In this document: piece after piece, positions 24,232 through 35,885 of the stretch | Layout of the letters: each line of letters begins with the position of its first letter | Position numbering within the stretch: position 1 is the first letter of the stretch | Assembly: GCA_951812925.1 (NCBI GenBank) | Contig: OX638369.1 | Span: 46,867,061-46,931,060, forward strand | Direction of reading: 5' to 3' | Length of the DNA: 64,000 bases | Origin: Calliopum simillimum | Lineage: Eukaryota > Arthropoda > Insecta > Diptera > Lauxaniidae | Notes under the pieces: model-generated | What the model was told of the DNA's origin: nothing | The model's input: the letters and a program-made list of their open reading frames with translations, nothing else | Database searches by the model: none | Program-made: the position numbers and the translations under genes

Positions 24232-24687
24232 CTACCATACATCAGGAAAACAGCTGTAACAATAAATTTGAGCCAAATGCCCCATAAAGGCAAATACTTT
24301 GAATTTTTTTAAAAAAGAATAAAAATTCTTTATGCAATATTTATGAACACAAAGCTCTAAATTCAGAGAAACCTCACTAACTAAAAAAGATTTGACCTTA
24401 AAAACCCACTCATCTAAAATAAAATCACCATAATGGTGCACCCCAACATGCAACACTGCACAAAGACCGATCCATATGCAATATTCTCTCTGTCTGTATG
24501 CATGAGAATTTGTGTAAATATTCGTACATTTTAAAACATTGAACATCTTTTTAATTTCAATCGATTGCTTGCTTTCTATCTGCCACATATGTGTATACCT
24601 TATGATGTCCTTCGAGTTTAAAGGATACTTTGTATGTGTATGAAACTTTGTAACAGCAGCAGCAGTCTTTAATAACGTCATGTGCAT
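24232..24687 (-). CDS. Unassigned 151-codon open frame, doubtful
   Basis: The longest frame in the window outside recognised repeats: 151 residues starting MHMTLLKTAAAV. I recognise no domain, signal peptide or motif. Its length is somewhat unusual for DNA this AT-rich, but the composition (many Cys, Phe, Lys, His) is that of translated noncoding sequence and no splice sites or neighbours support it. Most likely a chance frame; it is listed only because of length. Confidence 0.12.
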   Translation of the reverse strand: MHMTLLKTAAAVTKFHTHTKYPLNSKDIIRYTHMWQIESKQSIEIKKMFNVLKCTNIYTNSHAYRQREYCIWIGLCAVLHVGVHHYGDFILDEWVFKVKSFLVSEVSLNLELCVHKYCIKNFYSFLKKFKVFAFMGHLAQIYCYSCFPDVW

Positions 24688-25230
24688 AAATTTTTAAATT
24701 TTAATTTCAGTTTGTATCGTTTGTTACTTTTTTATTTGTATTTCAAAACGAAAAAAAAACCAGTCCGTTAAATTCATGTATTTATTTGCAGACTTTCGAT
24801 TATATTTCTTTTCGATTTTTTGTACCCCCTTTAGTGCCATGTATTGCCCAATGGGAAAAACAAATTTTAATTGTGTTCAATGTAGTTTTACATTTGGCTC
24901 ATCCATGGGGGAATATAGCACCAAATTGGTTCCGTTTATAGGAAAATTGTTCCCAACGGTGGATGTTTAAGCTATCGAGTAGGTAGATTTTTCACATTAT
25001 GTTGGATAACCATTGGAACGTGAATTTCCATAATTTTTTTGATTCATGCTTTGTTAATCTTCTTTTTCTTCTTATATCCTTAACTCTTTGTGGAGCACAG
25101 GTCATCCATAAAACTCTTCCTTAGTTGTCGTATTTATTCTTCCAGTGAACTTATCCACGATTTTTTTAGACGATCATTGATTGAGTGTGACCACTCCATT
25201 TCCATTTTCGCTATCGCTTTGTAACGGAGA

Positions 25231-25950
25231 TACACAGAAAAAAAAAAATCGGTCAATCCAACCTATTTCAACGATAGAAATTGCATCAACCCGCAATAAA
25301 GGTTAAATTGACTGTACAGTCCAGTAAAATTACTGTAAAAATAGTACTGTACAGTTACTGTTAAAATGTTTAGGTACTGTGAAAACAGTTAATTTAACCT
25401 AGATTTTCGATAGAAATTGCACCAACCCGGAGTTTTTGTATTTTGACCGTAGAACTCTGTAAATTTACAGTTTACTCGGTTTAGAAACTATCAAACGCAG
25501 TTACAGTAAAAATAACCTTCTTAAAAGGTCAGCTAACAATATAAACTGTTGCAAACAGTTAAAACTATTTTGGAACGGTTTAGTAGTTAGCACCCCAGAA
25601 GGGCTGTAACTAGCCGTTTCCAAAAACTCGTAGAAATTGTAGTAAACAACTTCTACGGCGACACCATTTCAAATGGCAAAATATCAGTACAACTCTAGCA
25701 AACTTATGTTGATTTATTCTTAAACAATATGAGAATTTTATGAACCTGTTAAAAACTCAACTCAAAATGTTATTCATATGAAGAAAAAAAAAATGTATGG
25801 AATACAAAATGTACAGTTGAATTCAACTGTAGAAAAGTAAAGCTGATTCTGAAATTTTGAATTGTTGTTTTTGTTTCCTATCGAAAATTGGAAAAACTAT
25901 AAAATACAAAATTTATAGTTAATTTTACCGTCAGTTTTTTTTTCTGTGTA
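25231..25950. mobile_element. TIR element with TACACAGAAAAAAA ends
   Basis: The left end is TACACAGAAAAAAAAAAAT and the right, on the other strand, TACACAGAAAAAAAAACTG. The interior of ~690 bp repeats ACTGTACAGT-like words and AACCCGNAATAAA/AACCCGGAGT segments. No transposase frame. Such CACAG-A(n) ends occur on several insect DNA elements; the superfamily is not determinable here. Confidence 0.5.
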
Positions 25951-25998
25951 GGATCTTGTCGTCATCGGTATGGAAGTTGAACATTAAAAATGATCCTG

Positions 25999-26870
25999 TG
26001 CCAGAATTGTATCCTTCAAAATAAGGACTTTCATACAAAGGACCAAATATGATTTTTTTGTCACCTAGTCATTAACCACTGAGACATGAATGGATTCCGA
26101 TGAAACCAAATCAGATCCATATAACAAAAAAAGTGTTCGACACAATATATCAGTTTACTGTGGTTTCTTTTTCCTAATGCCAGAATTTTATCCTTGAAAA
26201 TAAGGACTTTTCATACAATAGACCCAATATGTCTATTTGGTCACCTGATCATTTACCACAGGAACATGAATGGATTTCGATGAAACCAAATAAGACCCAT
26301 AGTACATAAAACAGTGTACGATACAATATATCAGTTAACTGTGGTTTCCGTTTCCTAATGCCAGAATTTTATCGTTGAAAATAAGGACTTCTCATACAAT
26401 GGACCCAATATGGCTATTTGGTCACCTGGTCATTTAACACTGGAACATGAATGGATTCCGATAAAACCAAATGAGATCCATAGAACATAAAACAGTGTTC
26501 GACACAATATATCAATTCAGTGAAGTTTATTATTCCTAGTGGCAGAAGTTTATCCTTGAAATTAGGACTTACTAAGAACCTAATGTAGTCACTTGGTCAC
26601 CTGGTCATGGACCACTGAATCATGTCATGAGTGGGTTCTAATAAAGCTAAATGGGATCCGTAGAACGTAAAATAATATATCTTTTTTCCTAATGCCAGAA
26701 TGTGATTTTTGATAATAAGGACTTTTCATACTAATGACCTAAAGTGGTCACTTGGTCACATGGTCACTGGCCACTGGAATATGAATGTGCTTTAATTAAA
26801 CTGAGTGGTAACCAAGTGAGTGTGTTCCATAGATCACAAAATAACGTTTAAAACGACATATCAATGGAAC
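25999..26870 (+). repeat. Satellite-like tandem array, ~180-bp monomer
   Basis: Five head-to-tail units start at about 25999, 26177, 26358, 26539 and 26691 with TGCCAGAATTTTATCCTTGA. Each contains AAATAAGGACTTTTCATAC, GGTCACCTGGTCA and ACATGAATGGATT. The first three steps are 178-181 bp; the last unit is shortened by deletion. Units 2 and 3 look most alike and the last is most diverged. Confidence 0.8.
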
Positions 26871-28794
26871 TTCAAAATTTTTTAAAAAAACTTGCAAAAA
26901 CTTTGTAAAAACCAGTTTTGTTCCAAATTGAGTATATGTATTGAACCAAAGGGTAGAAAACTACCCCAACCGTAACCCGAAAACTGTTTAAGCTATCCAA
27001 AAAATTCCAACCGACTTTTCTTGATTATGCCCAAAGTAACTTGTGTTCCAAATTCACAAAAAAAATTCAACGGGATCGGGTACTGCGCCGATATGGGTTA
27101 ACTTGACAACCGATAATATCTTTCATATCTCTTACTTTTGTAAAATTTTCTCACAGAAGATAAGATCTCTTTACATGTTGAGCAATACATATGGAAATTT
27201 GTGGTTATACCTGATCTGAGCGAAGAGCAATAAAGTCACCTGGAAAAGGTCAATGGTGAAGAAAACTCGAGAATCGTTTTAATTGTAGAGTGAAGTAACA
27301 TAAAAGTGCCTGTAAAAGTACATATTTATGTAATGGACATAGACGATGAATCATTTTCGACAGAAAAAAAAAGATATGTAAGTACAACAAAAGACTAAAG
27401 CCTATGATAGTTACCAATAACATGCAATATATGCCAGTAAATCACAAATGAAATAATCCTTTGATCCAATTCCCTACTGGGTATTTCTTTCAAAAGCACA
27501 CACTTTGATAAAGACAAAAAAATACAAATATCAATGCTACCGCACATACATATTTAGCAATTAATGCATATATGCAAATATCTGTGCAAATCTGCCACTT
27601 TTTTTGCAGACTCTGTTTCTTCTCTGGTGTGTGCAAATATTTACAACAAATACAGTGAAAACCCAAAAAGTCAAAAAATCAAAAAAACCCCAAGTACCTA
27701 TATCGTCGTTGCGCAAAGCGCGGATTTATGTCCTTGGTCGCCGCCGACTGTTTGTTGCCGTTTTCCATGCTTCAGTGGTTTTAGTTGAGTGTTTTGGTTT
27801 GGAGTTTATCCCAGTTTTATTTTCGTATGTAATGCATGTGAAAGGCTGTATGTATGTATGCAGTAAGGCCCTTTGAGTGAGACATATATGACTGTAGTTT
27901 TTAGTTGTAGTGCTCCATGTGCCGAAAAATCAAAATGACAGAGTGAATTATGTAACTCACATAAAGGCCACTGGTCAGAGTAGTGTATCAAAAAACCAGT
28001 CATAAAAAGGCAAAGATATGGTCGGTATTGCCGAGATGATGTGTCCGGGAATAATGATATAAAGTTTATATATTTGAAATCGTGTTAAAATCTTTAATTT
28101 TTTTGCCTCTTATAAAGCATCGCGTACAAGTGATGCCACTGAATATGGTGTTTCAGATTTCTAAAAATAATCTCTCTTGTACCTCAACTTCTAGCGAGCA
28201 TTTCCGGAAGATCTCATTGCCGGACGTTCACTACCCGCACATGTGCTTTAATCGAAAACCTTATTCTGAGTGCTGTTGTCTCTTGAGATGTCTCACTCGA
28301 ACTATATCGAGATTTTTGGATTTTTACTATTTGTAAATTCCAATTTATCCATGAAATATTTTAATCCGCTGGTCTCAGTGTTGTTGTTGTCCCTTTTATT
28401 TATTTATTTTTTTTTTTGTTTTGTCAAACAGAAGTATTAAGGATTTTATGTAGATTGTTCCGCGTAGTTTGTATTTTTACTCAAAAGGATTTTACTAGAA
28501 GTTACAACACCCACAACTGGTGTTGCCATTTGTTGATGTTCAAAGTTATTCAAGCGCAAGGGTCAAGCGAATAAGCAAATACCAAAGCAAACAACAGGAA
28601 CTGCAAACAGAGTAAAAAAAAGTGCACACATATTGACTTTTAAGCGATACGCTACAACAACTGTAAGCTCATTTACTTAGTATCACTGCAAAAGAGTGGC
28701 ACTTAGAAACTTATAACCATGGATGTGTAAGAAAAAGTCACCAGATTTGTTGATTTTAATTCAAAAAAATTTAATTTTTTTCATCTCTATTTGC
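26871..28794. other. Unique-looking AT-rich stretch, no gene seen
   Basis: Contains tetranucleotide-like runs (TGTATGTATG at 27850) and poly-T tracts (28400). A more GC-rich patch at 27700-27780 yields overlapping short frames, none with a recognisable domain. It could be part of an untranslated exon or promoter region, but nothing in the sequence establishes that. Confidence 0.4.
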
Positions 28795-29742
28795 TTAACC
28801 CTTTGACGACCATAGGGACATATGTGTCCCAAGGCAAAAATAAATTATATTTAAATAATTAAGAAGCCAATAAATGTAATTTTGACATTTATCAGTTTCT
28901 AAATGCTTCCTTCATTTATATGCAATCTGGCAACACCATCAGAAAAACCGTTATTTTAGTATGATCATTCTAATGTGACAGTTTGTGTGGTGCACTATTG
29001 CTATACTTTACAGCAGCATTTATAGGAGTTAAATTGTTTTTAATCATATTAGGTATGTTATGAAATAATTATTGTCAGATAAGTAAATTGTTGTTTTATA
29101 CATTAATTGAACCATTATTTAAGTTTAGTATATTGATAAATCATAAAATTTAAAATTGGACACCGGTGCCTTCATGGTCGTTAAGGGTAGCTATTCAACT
29201 CACTTTTGTAGTTACAATTTTACCAATTTCACAGGCAATCAAAATAAAAAAATTTAATGAACCTGTTTGTAGACATATGTACTGTAACGTACATATTGTC
29301 ACTGAATTCGAATCCGAGTCCAGAATTGCTCAAATACTTCAGGATTTCGAGATATCCGTGCTTGAAGATGAGAAAGCGCGGTTTTCAATCTTATGGTGTA
29401 GTTCCAGGAGATGGTGTAGTTTAATTCTTTTGATGGCATCAAATAACACTAATCTTACCTATCAAACCATACCTTTAAATTTTTTCTATCGAGCCCTTAC
29501 TTTCCGAGTTATCACCCTTTGAAATAAGGGCATCTTTTCCCCATATAAAAATGTATGGGAAAAAAGTCTCCCTTAACGACCATAGGTAGACATACGTATA
29601 TGTCCCAGAAAATTCCAGAAAAACCGTTAAAATTTTTTGAATTTCTATTTTAAAATATGTTTTCTGGATGACCAATGGACCATTATAAATAGCTAACATG
29701 GTTGCATAAGATCCCAATTCCTTGCGGTCCTGAAAGGGTTAG
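28795..29742. mobile_element. TTAA-flanked piggyBac-like element (TTAA element 3)
   Basis: Left end TTAACCCTTTGACGACC; right end, on the other strand, CTAACCCTTTCAGGACC, so the right TTAA is mutated to TTAG. A quasi-palindrome GGGACATATGTGTCCC begins 20 bp after the left TTAA start. A second, GACATACGTATATGTC (29589-29604), ends 138 bp before the right end. A third end-like segment is at about 29160-29195. The 118-codon frame at 29166-29522 has no recognisable domain. Confidence 0.5.
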
Positions 29743-29763
29743 AGTAAAAGTATTATTACAAAT

Positions 29764-29830
29764 GTTAGGGTACGGGAGGGAAATATGGACTACTCGGGTA
29801 ATATGGACCACACGGTTATTTCCCATTGCA
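29764..29830 (+). repeat. Possible pogo-like end with repeated word
   Basis: TTAGGGTACGGGAGGGAAATATGGACTAC and, 25 bp on, GGGTAATATGGACCAC. The layout, a G-rich end plus a repeated word, matches the pogo-like families in this window. No opposite end was located with confidence. Confidence 0.3.
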
Positions 29831-31054
29831 AACATAGGATTTACCGTTATTCACGTTCAAATATTACGCCAATACCTAAAGCTTATATCAGTTCTATTTA
29901 AGCGTTCGATGAAGTCGCATGTTTCTTTAAGGTTGATTTTCTAAAAAAGAGATTAGTGATAATTTTTTTCTAGTGAGTAAATTTCATTATTATATAAAGT
30001 CAGTGAATATCATAAGAAGAAATTAGTTCTTTGCCACAAGTGTTTTTGATAAAAAACCATTTAATTCACCAACACGTATCCAACCACAGTGTCACGCAAT
30101 TTCCAAAAAAAAAAATGAAAGTTCACGCCACCCTCATGAATAAGGTCCCTGCCTTCTCTAACTAAGAAAATATTTGAAGATTCAATTTCGCTGGAAAGAT
30201 TTGATCTACTCACACTTCATCTTATTGAAACTCCGAAAATACATGTTTTAGAGGAAATTCGGGTAAATACTGTGCTTTATCAGCTTGTGATGAATAAAGG
30301 CTTTGTCTGGAGACACAACAATTTTCTAGTTTTATAGCAGTGCAGAGTACTGCAGTTTATCATATTGGAATGTAAAGTTAACTCAAATAAAAAATTGTTT
30401 ATAATAAAGACTAACGACAATCACTGAACTCTGAACATTCACACTAGATCGTACCAAAAAAAAAATGTGCACAGAACACCATCGAATCCGAACCAATCGA
30501 ACAATTCGAAAAATATATTGATTTTTTTACATCTTTCATCATATCTTCGGCATTTACAGTTCTGTATTAAAGTTTGATCTATCAATATTTATATCTCAAA
30601 GGGACACCAAGTACCCCATTCTAGTACTGACCTACAAGATCTAACTTCCTACTATCCCAATGGACCACTACTGTTAGAAAATGAAAGCTCGCAAAAAATC
30701 ATTAAAGCATATTTAAAAAAAAAAAGTTTTAACTCTTTATGCCGAATATCTTACCAGAAATCAAAACTCAAATGCATTCAAACCAGATTAATCCACCGAA
30801 ACAAAAGGAGCACCAAAAAAACTTCACCAGGGACCGACAATCGTATCATTACATAGCTTAACGCTACCCGTTCAAGCCATCCATAACAATTGCAAGCGAA
30901 ATAATTAGTGTTGTTTCATCATGAACCGTTCTATATGGCAGGATTGCTTGCTAGGTTCCTCTGCTTAGAACTGTAGATTTGAAGAAGACGGAAACCTTTG
31001 CAGTACTTCATATAATCTGGTGTGGACCACAGAGAGAAAAAAAAATGGCACAAC
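29831..31054. other. AT-rich stretch without recognised gene
   Basis: No exon, RNA gene or clear repeat boundary was recognised. ATCCCAATGGACCAC near 30654 could be a diverged partner of the word repeat at 29764, but the match is weak. Confidence 0.35.
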
Positions 31055-31560
31055 ATTCTCTGAAGTGATGAAACAAAGATAACTTTGTATGGTAAGTAAG
31101 TCTGAAGTGATGAAGCAAAGATTACTTTGTATGGTAACGATGTGGAGAGAAACATTCGCCACCTATAAGGCGAAGAATTAAACAAAACTATGAAACACGG
31201 ATATATAAGTATATACTTATGTGGCAAGGTGTAGGTCTGAAACATGGATAGATTCGTGTGAAGGGGTTTATTGGAAACGACAGTGCTACTATATACCGAG
31301 GGTAATATACCGCTTTTGTAGAAATCTCAGTGGGTCAATGATCCTTAGCATTCATAGCGATTTGTCAAAGCGTGGTGCCAATAGCATAATGTAGACGTTC
31401 TTGAGCGGCTTAGTCTACCCCAAGATCTGAATCCTATTAAGAACTTTTGGAGGGAAGTTAAACGAGCAATTTCAAAGAAAATTTATGGGAAAATATTCAA
31501 AAAGTTTAGTATAACATTTCTTGAGAAACTTGTCGGAAGTTGGTATTGTTTGTACCCAAA
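31055..31560 (+). pseudogene. Tc1-type transposase relic
   Basis: Broken frames encode segments typical of Tc1 transposase in the right order. They are a SDEAKITLYGND-like stretch near 31101, a GEELNKTMKHG-like stretch near 31165, and near 31400 VDVLERLSLPQDLNPIKNFW, matching the family's PDLNPIENLW motif, followed by REVKRAISKK. Several stops and frameshifts interrupt it. A 42-bp tandem duplication (31059-31100 and 31101-31142) repeats the first segment. No intact catalytic triad or TIRs were recognised. Confidence 0.65.
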
Positions 31561-31856
31561 AAGTCGAAAAATTAATTAACAATACTGGCGGATAATCAAG
31601 GTATTAAATAAGTTTTAATCAACTCAGTAAAATACGGGGCCATAATTAACAAAACTTCAATATTTAATACCAAGTTTGTTGAGTACACCTAAGTATTAAT
31701 CTGACCAACCGAAATTGTTTATAATTTATGAATTAACCGAACGTTAAGATATTTTTTATAGTTTTTAAGGACTTTTACTGTCTTTTTTCGACGCTGAAGT
31801 ATGCTTATGTTGAAAACTAACTTATTCTTTGAGGAAAATTAAAAAACTATGTGAAA

Positions 31857-32746
31857 GCCAACCTATTTTGAAAAGGTTTTTTTCGGTTTTTGAGCATTTA
31901 TTTAGAAAAAACGGTACAATGTACATTATTCAAAGTATTGTCCATCGTTAGCTACAACATTTTCCCATCTTTCTGGCAGCATATGGATTCCGCGCCAGAA
32001 GAACGACTCGTCTTTTGAGGCAATCCACGAATCGACCCATTTTTTGGTATCCTCGTAAGAAGTGAAGCGCTGCTCAGCCAAGCCATGCGTCATCGATCTG
32101 AATAGGTGGTAGTCGGAAGGGGCTATGTCTGGGCTATTCAGCGCCTCCAACGTTTCCTTGATGGTTCTTGCAACATGTGGCCATGCGTTGTCATGTTGAA
32201 AAACAACTTTGTCGTGTCTTTTGGCATATTCCGGCCGTTGAACCTTTAATGCTCGGCTCAATTGCATCAATTGTTGTTGGTAGCGTTTCCCAGTGATGGT
32301 TTCGTTAGGTTTTAGCAGCTCATAGTACACGACACCATTCTGATCCCACCAAATACACAGCATAAGCTTGGCGCCATGAATATTCGGCTTGGCCGTCGAT
32401 GTTGATGCATGGCCGGGTGGTCCCCTCGATTTTTTTCGCTTAGGATTATCGTAATGGATCCACTTTCCATCGCCAGTGCTTCATCGTTGTGCTTCAACCG
32501 CTTTTTTCTTCAAATGGAAGCACAAAAGTAAACCTTCCCGCAAATTGCGCTTTGTTGGAACGAAAGTCGACATGTTCACAGAGAAAAAAATATATGTTGT
32601 TTACACTTCAGTGGAATGACACATACTGAAAAATGAAGCTTAGACAATGTGCTTTGAAATGAATATAGTCACAGGTGTGCCCTATGCGATCTATTGATAG
32701 TTACGCCATTTCTTAGAAAACCTTTAAAACTAATTCCAACACCCAA
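31857..32746 (-). mobile_element. Internally deleted mariner element
   Basis: It encloses the mariner transposase relic at 31926-32573. Candidate terminal repeats are CTATTTTGAAAAGGTTTTTT on the left and, on the other strand, TTAGTTTTAAAGGTTTTCTA on the right. The exact ends and TA duplications are uncertain by a few tens of bases. Confidence 0.5.
31926..32573 (-). pseudogene. mariner transposase, deleted and frameshifted
   Basis: On the minus strand the frame starts at 32573 with MSTFVPTKRNLREGLL, the usual mariner N-terminus, and stops after 30 residues. A different frame then resumes directly at GDGKWIHYDN, so most of the DNA-binding domain is deleted. From about 32474 the frame stays open to TAA at 31926-31928, with CIWWDQ, the second catalytic motif VFQHDNAWPH, SPDIAPSDYHLF and the terminus ERWENVVANDGQYFE. 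About 20 residues separate the second and third Asp instead of 34, so the catalytic core is also shortened. It cannot encode active transposase. Confidence 0.85.
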
Positions 32747-34374
32747 TAAAATAAGAGCAACTTACAAATTTTCTCTATTTTCACAGTTAGTAGGTGCCTC
32801 AATTTAAGTATATGTCTGCTTCAGAAAATCGTTCCGAACAATAATATTCTTATTCACTTCATCATACAATTGCTGTTCTACATTTTGTTCGCAGGCTCCT
32901 TTTTGAGAGAATACAGGACTCTACCAGTGGCATGCGTTTATTTTTTTTTTTTTTTGCTTACTGGTAACTCTTTCATTCTCCTATTCTCGAATTACTCAAG
33001 GTATAATTTTAAAATACGGTACACCTCAGCATGCGGAAGAGGAAATGTTATGTAAATTGTACTGACCGCAGTTATCAAACCTCACAAAGATACTAACACA
33101 AACAAATACCGTATGTATGTACTACAGCAAACGAAGTGAACACCACAAATATATATATTACATTGCTCTGCGAATGTTAATTTATAAAATTTTTTTATAT
33201 ATTTTATTTCAACTTCTCGAAAAGTATTAAAACCAATGGAGGTTTACGTTTTACTTGGCTTATTTTGCTGATATTAAAAATTAAGTTTATAACAATTTTT
33301 ATGCAACAGTTGTTCTCTCCTTTTTTTAAGTTTTAATTAACTCATTAGCTGTTATCATTATTTACTGTAAGGATATTGTAATTTTAGCATTATAACAAAC
33401 GTAAAAGTAGTTTAATCCTTAATGCACGATATCCAGTTGCTTGGCATAAACGTGCACTTTATTATGAATTACAAGCATGAAATGTCCGTAATAAGGCGAC
33501 ACTGAATCAACATGGTATTGAAGAATAAAACCTTGTTAGCATTTTAAACTAAGTAAGAATAAATAAAATACCTATATAAGAGCTACCATAAAATGAGTAT
33601 AACTTTACAAATGTTTCATATATGGATAATTTGGATAAGCCGGGGAGACACGGCACTCCTAGGTGATATGGCACCCCTTTCAATTTCAATACTTGCGGCT
33701 TTTGTTGCATTCAAATATGGACGCAGTTTAATTCAGTTATGCGAGAGACTTCGTGGTGAGTAGTTCGTTTGGCTGTATTTGCTAATTACTTGTGTGGTAG
33801 ATTAAAAAAAAATGTGACTGATTTGATTTTCAAATGAAAACGAGTGCGAGTGAACATGTTTATTTGATTGTAGCACTTTTATTCCGTTTATACCAAAAAA
33901 GAGAAACGGCACCCAGCTACTGAGGGTTATATGGTTCCAGTGCCGTTAATTCCTTTGCTTGTTACAATATATTTAGGAGTACGAATACGAAGCGCTTGAT
34001 ATTTGGGAGTATAGTCACTCTACAATCGTAGAATTTCAGTTAGGTAGGACCTACAATTCAGTTTTACCTGATTATTTTGAGGAAACTTTGAATACAAGTG
34101 ACATTCTGCAGAAATAGTTTTAAGGGAAATCTCGCCTGTACCAACGACATCGAAAAACTCTAAGCTGAACACAAATAAATAAATGGCTAACAATTCTAAC
34201 ATCTTCAAATAATATAGTCCAGTAGCAAAAGAAAAACTTGAAGCGGAAAACTCAACCAATCAACCAGTGCACTGTTTCATACAATCTACACGTGAAAAAT
34301 TCAAAATGCATTTTTTAGTATGCAAAACTGTATATGTGTCCATTGACCTCACGAAAAAGAGTGAAGTGATTCTT
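32747..34374. other. AT-rich stretch; possible pogo-like end at 33636
   Basis: Unique-looking AT-rich sequence. At 33636-33690 GCCGGGGAGACACGGCAC is followed by GTGATATGGCACCCC, and at 33904 AAACGGCACCCAGC appears in the other arrangement. This suggests another element with a repeated end word, but no clean TIR pair was found. No gene recognised. Confidence 0.4.
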
Positions 34375-35160
34375 GGAGGGGGTGTGGGCTACCCAAACAA
34401 AAAAATTAACAAAACTCTATATCTCCATACATGCAGAAGCTATTATTACAAAACCCTGTAAAAAGAAGAACACTGCGTTCACCAAACACCCTGCAAAAAC
34501 TGGAGGAAATTGAACAAAGGGGTGCAGCACCTCCCATACAAAAAACACCTCAATAGCCATATTTCTGCACTTGTGGCATTCATTGTTACAAAACTTTGTA
34601 CACAAGAGAATACTATGTTCACCAAACGCCTCACAGAAATTGAGGGAGATTGAACAAGGGGGCGTGGCACCCCCCATACAAAAAAATACGTCAATTTATA
34701 TATCTCTACAGTTGTAGCAGTTACTATTACAAAACATTGTACACAAGAGTAAACTGCATTCATCAAACGCCTTGCGAAAATTGGAGGAATTTCAACAAAG
34801 GGGTATTGCACCCCCCATACAAAAAAAACATACCAATTGCTTTATTAGTTATTACTACAAAATTTTATATTTAGAAACTGTATTTTATTTACAAAATACT
34901 ATACTATACTATACTATACTATACTATACTATACTATACTATACTATACTATACTATACTATACTATACTATACTATACTATACGTGGGTTAAAATATGG
35001 GGGCTTTGCACCCAAACATTAAAATACTTTATATACTCTATTAACGTACTATTGTTATTATAAAATTTGGTACGTGGATTTAAATGATGTCTTTTAAGCA
35101 ACATGGGAAAAATTAAAAGAGGGGATGCTACACTCCCCTACACAAAAAACATTTGCAATA
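34375..35160 (+). repeat. ~142-bp tandem array related to mini-me tail monomers
   Basis: Units start near 34375, 34520, 34659 and 34800, each with a box like GGGCGTGGCACCCCCCATAC, then AAAAAA and a TTACTATTACAAAAC segment. A degraded unit continues to about 35160 beyond the pentanucleotide array. The sequence just before each box (AAATTGGAGGAATT, then CAACAAAGG) aligns with the mini-me tail monomer, so this is probably a diverged array of the same origin. Confidence 0.6.
34897..34984 (+). repeat. (TACTA)n pentanucleotide microsatellite
   Basis: About 17 perfect copies of a 5-bp unit (ACTAT in another phase) run without interruption. It sits inside the ~142-bp array, replacing part of one monomer. 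The overlapping Leu/Tyr/Thr frame is an artefact. Confidence 0.95.
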
Positions 35161-35885
35161 TTGTTCCCTTGCACCCAGTGTAGGTATTATTATAAAATCT
35201 GGTACAATTTTCATAGTATGGCGAACATTTTTTGAGAGAAAGTGCGAGGACTTAAACCTCACGTGTCATCAACAAAAAACTACATATTTTCATAAAATGT
35301 CCATGGCAAGGAGGCACAAACAATACTTTATATAAGAGGTTCATTCACAGTCGCTGTGTTTAGTTTTCACACTTTTTCCTTTTTTTGTTCAGTGTTTATA
35401 TTGTTTTGCCTGTTAATATGAGTTTCATTAAAATTAATTTGCAACAACCAGCAATAATTATCCTGTTTTAGTCATTACTGTCCATATACTTGTATGTATG
35501 TATGTGTGTGCAACTGCTTAATGTTCCGTAATTTGCATTAAATTACAAAATAATGAGACGTAGATAGATGTTTTCTTTATATATGAGATGACGCGCATTT
35601 TAAAAAACAAAAAATCTATGTGCATATAATAGTTCGAAGGCTTGGAATGTACACATAATGAAGTAAATCTTCACAAAAAAATTTGCAATGAAAATAATCC
35701 ATATTAAATCCCGATTTGGCAAACCATCAATGTCATCTAATGCCATGTTCCCACTACAGTGGTAAACCAAACCGAAATAAGGAAAACCAAAAGCTCAAAG
35801 ATCAGCTTTGTTGCTTGGTTTTTTCTGTGTCAGTTAGTTTGTTGTTAACCAAATCAAAACACTATGCATTCAAACTTTTTCCTTT

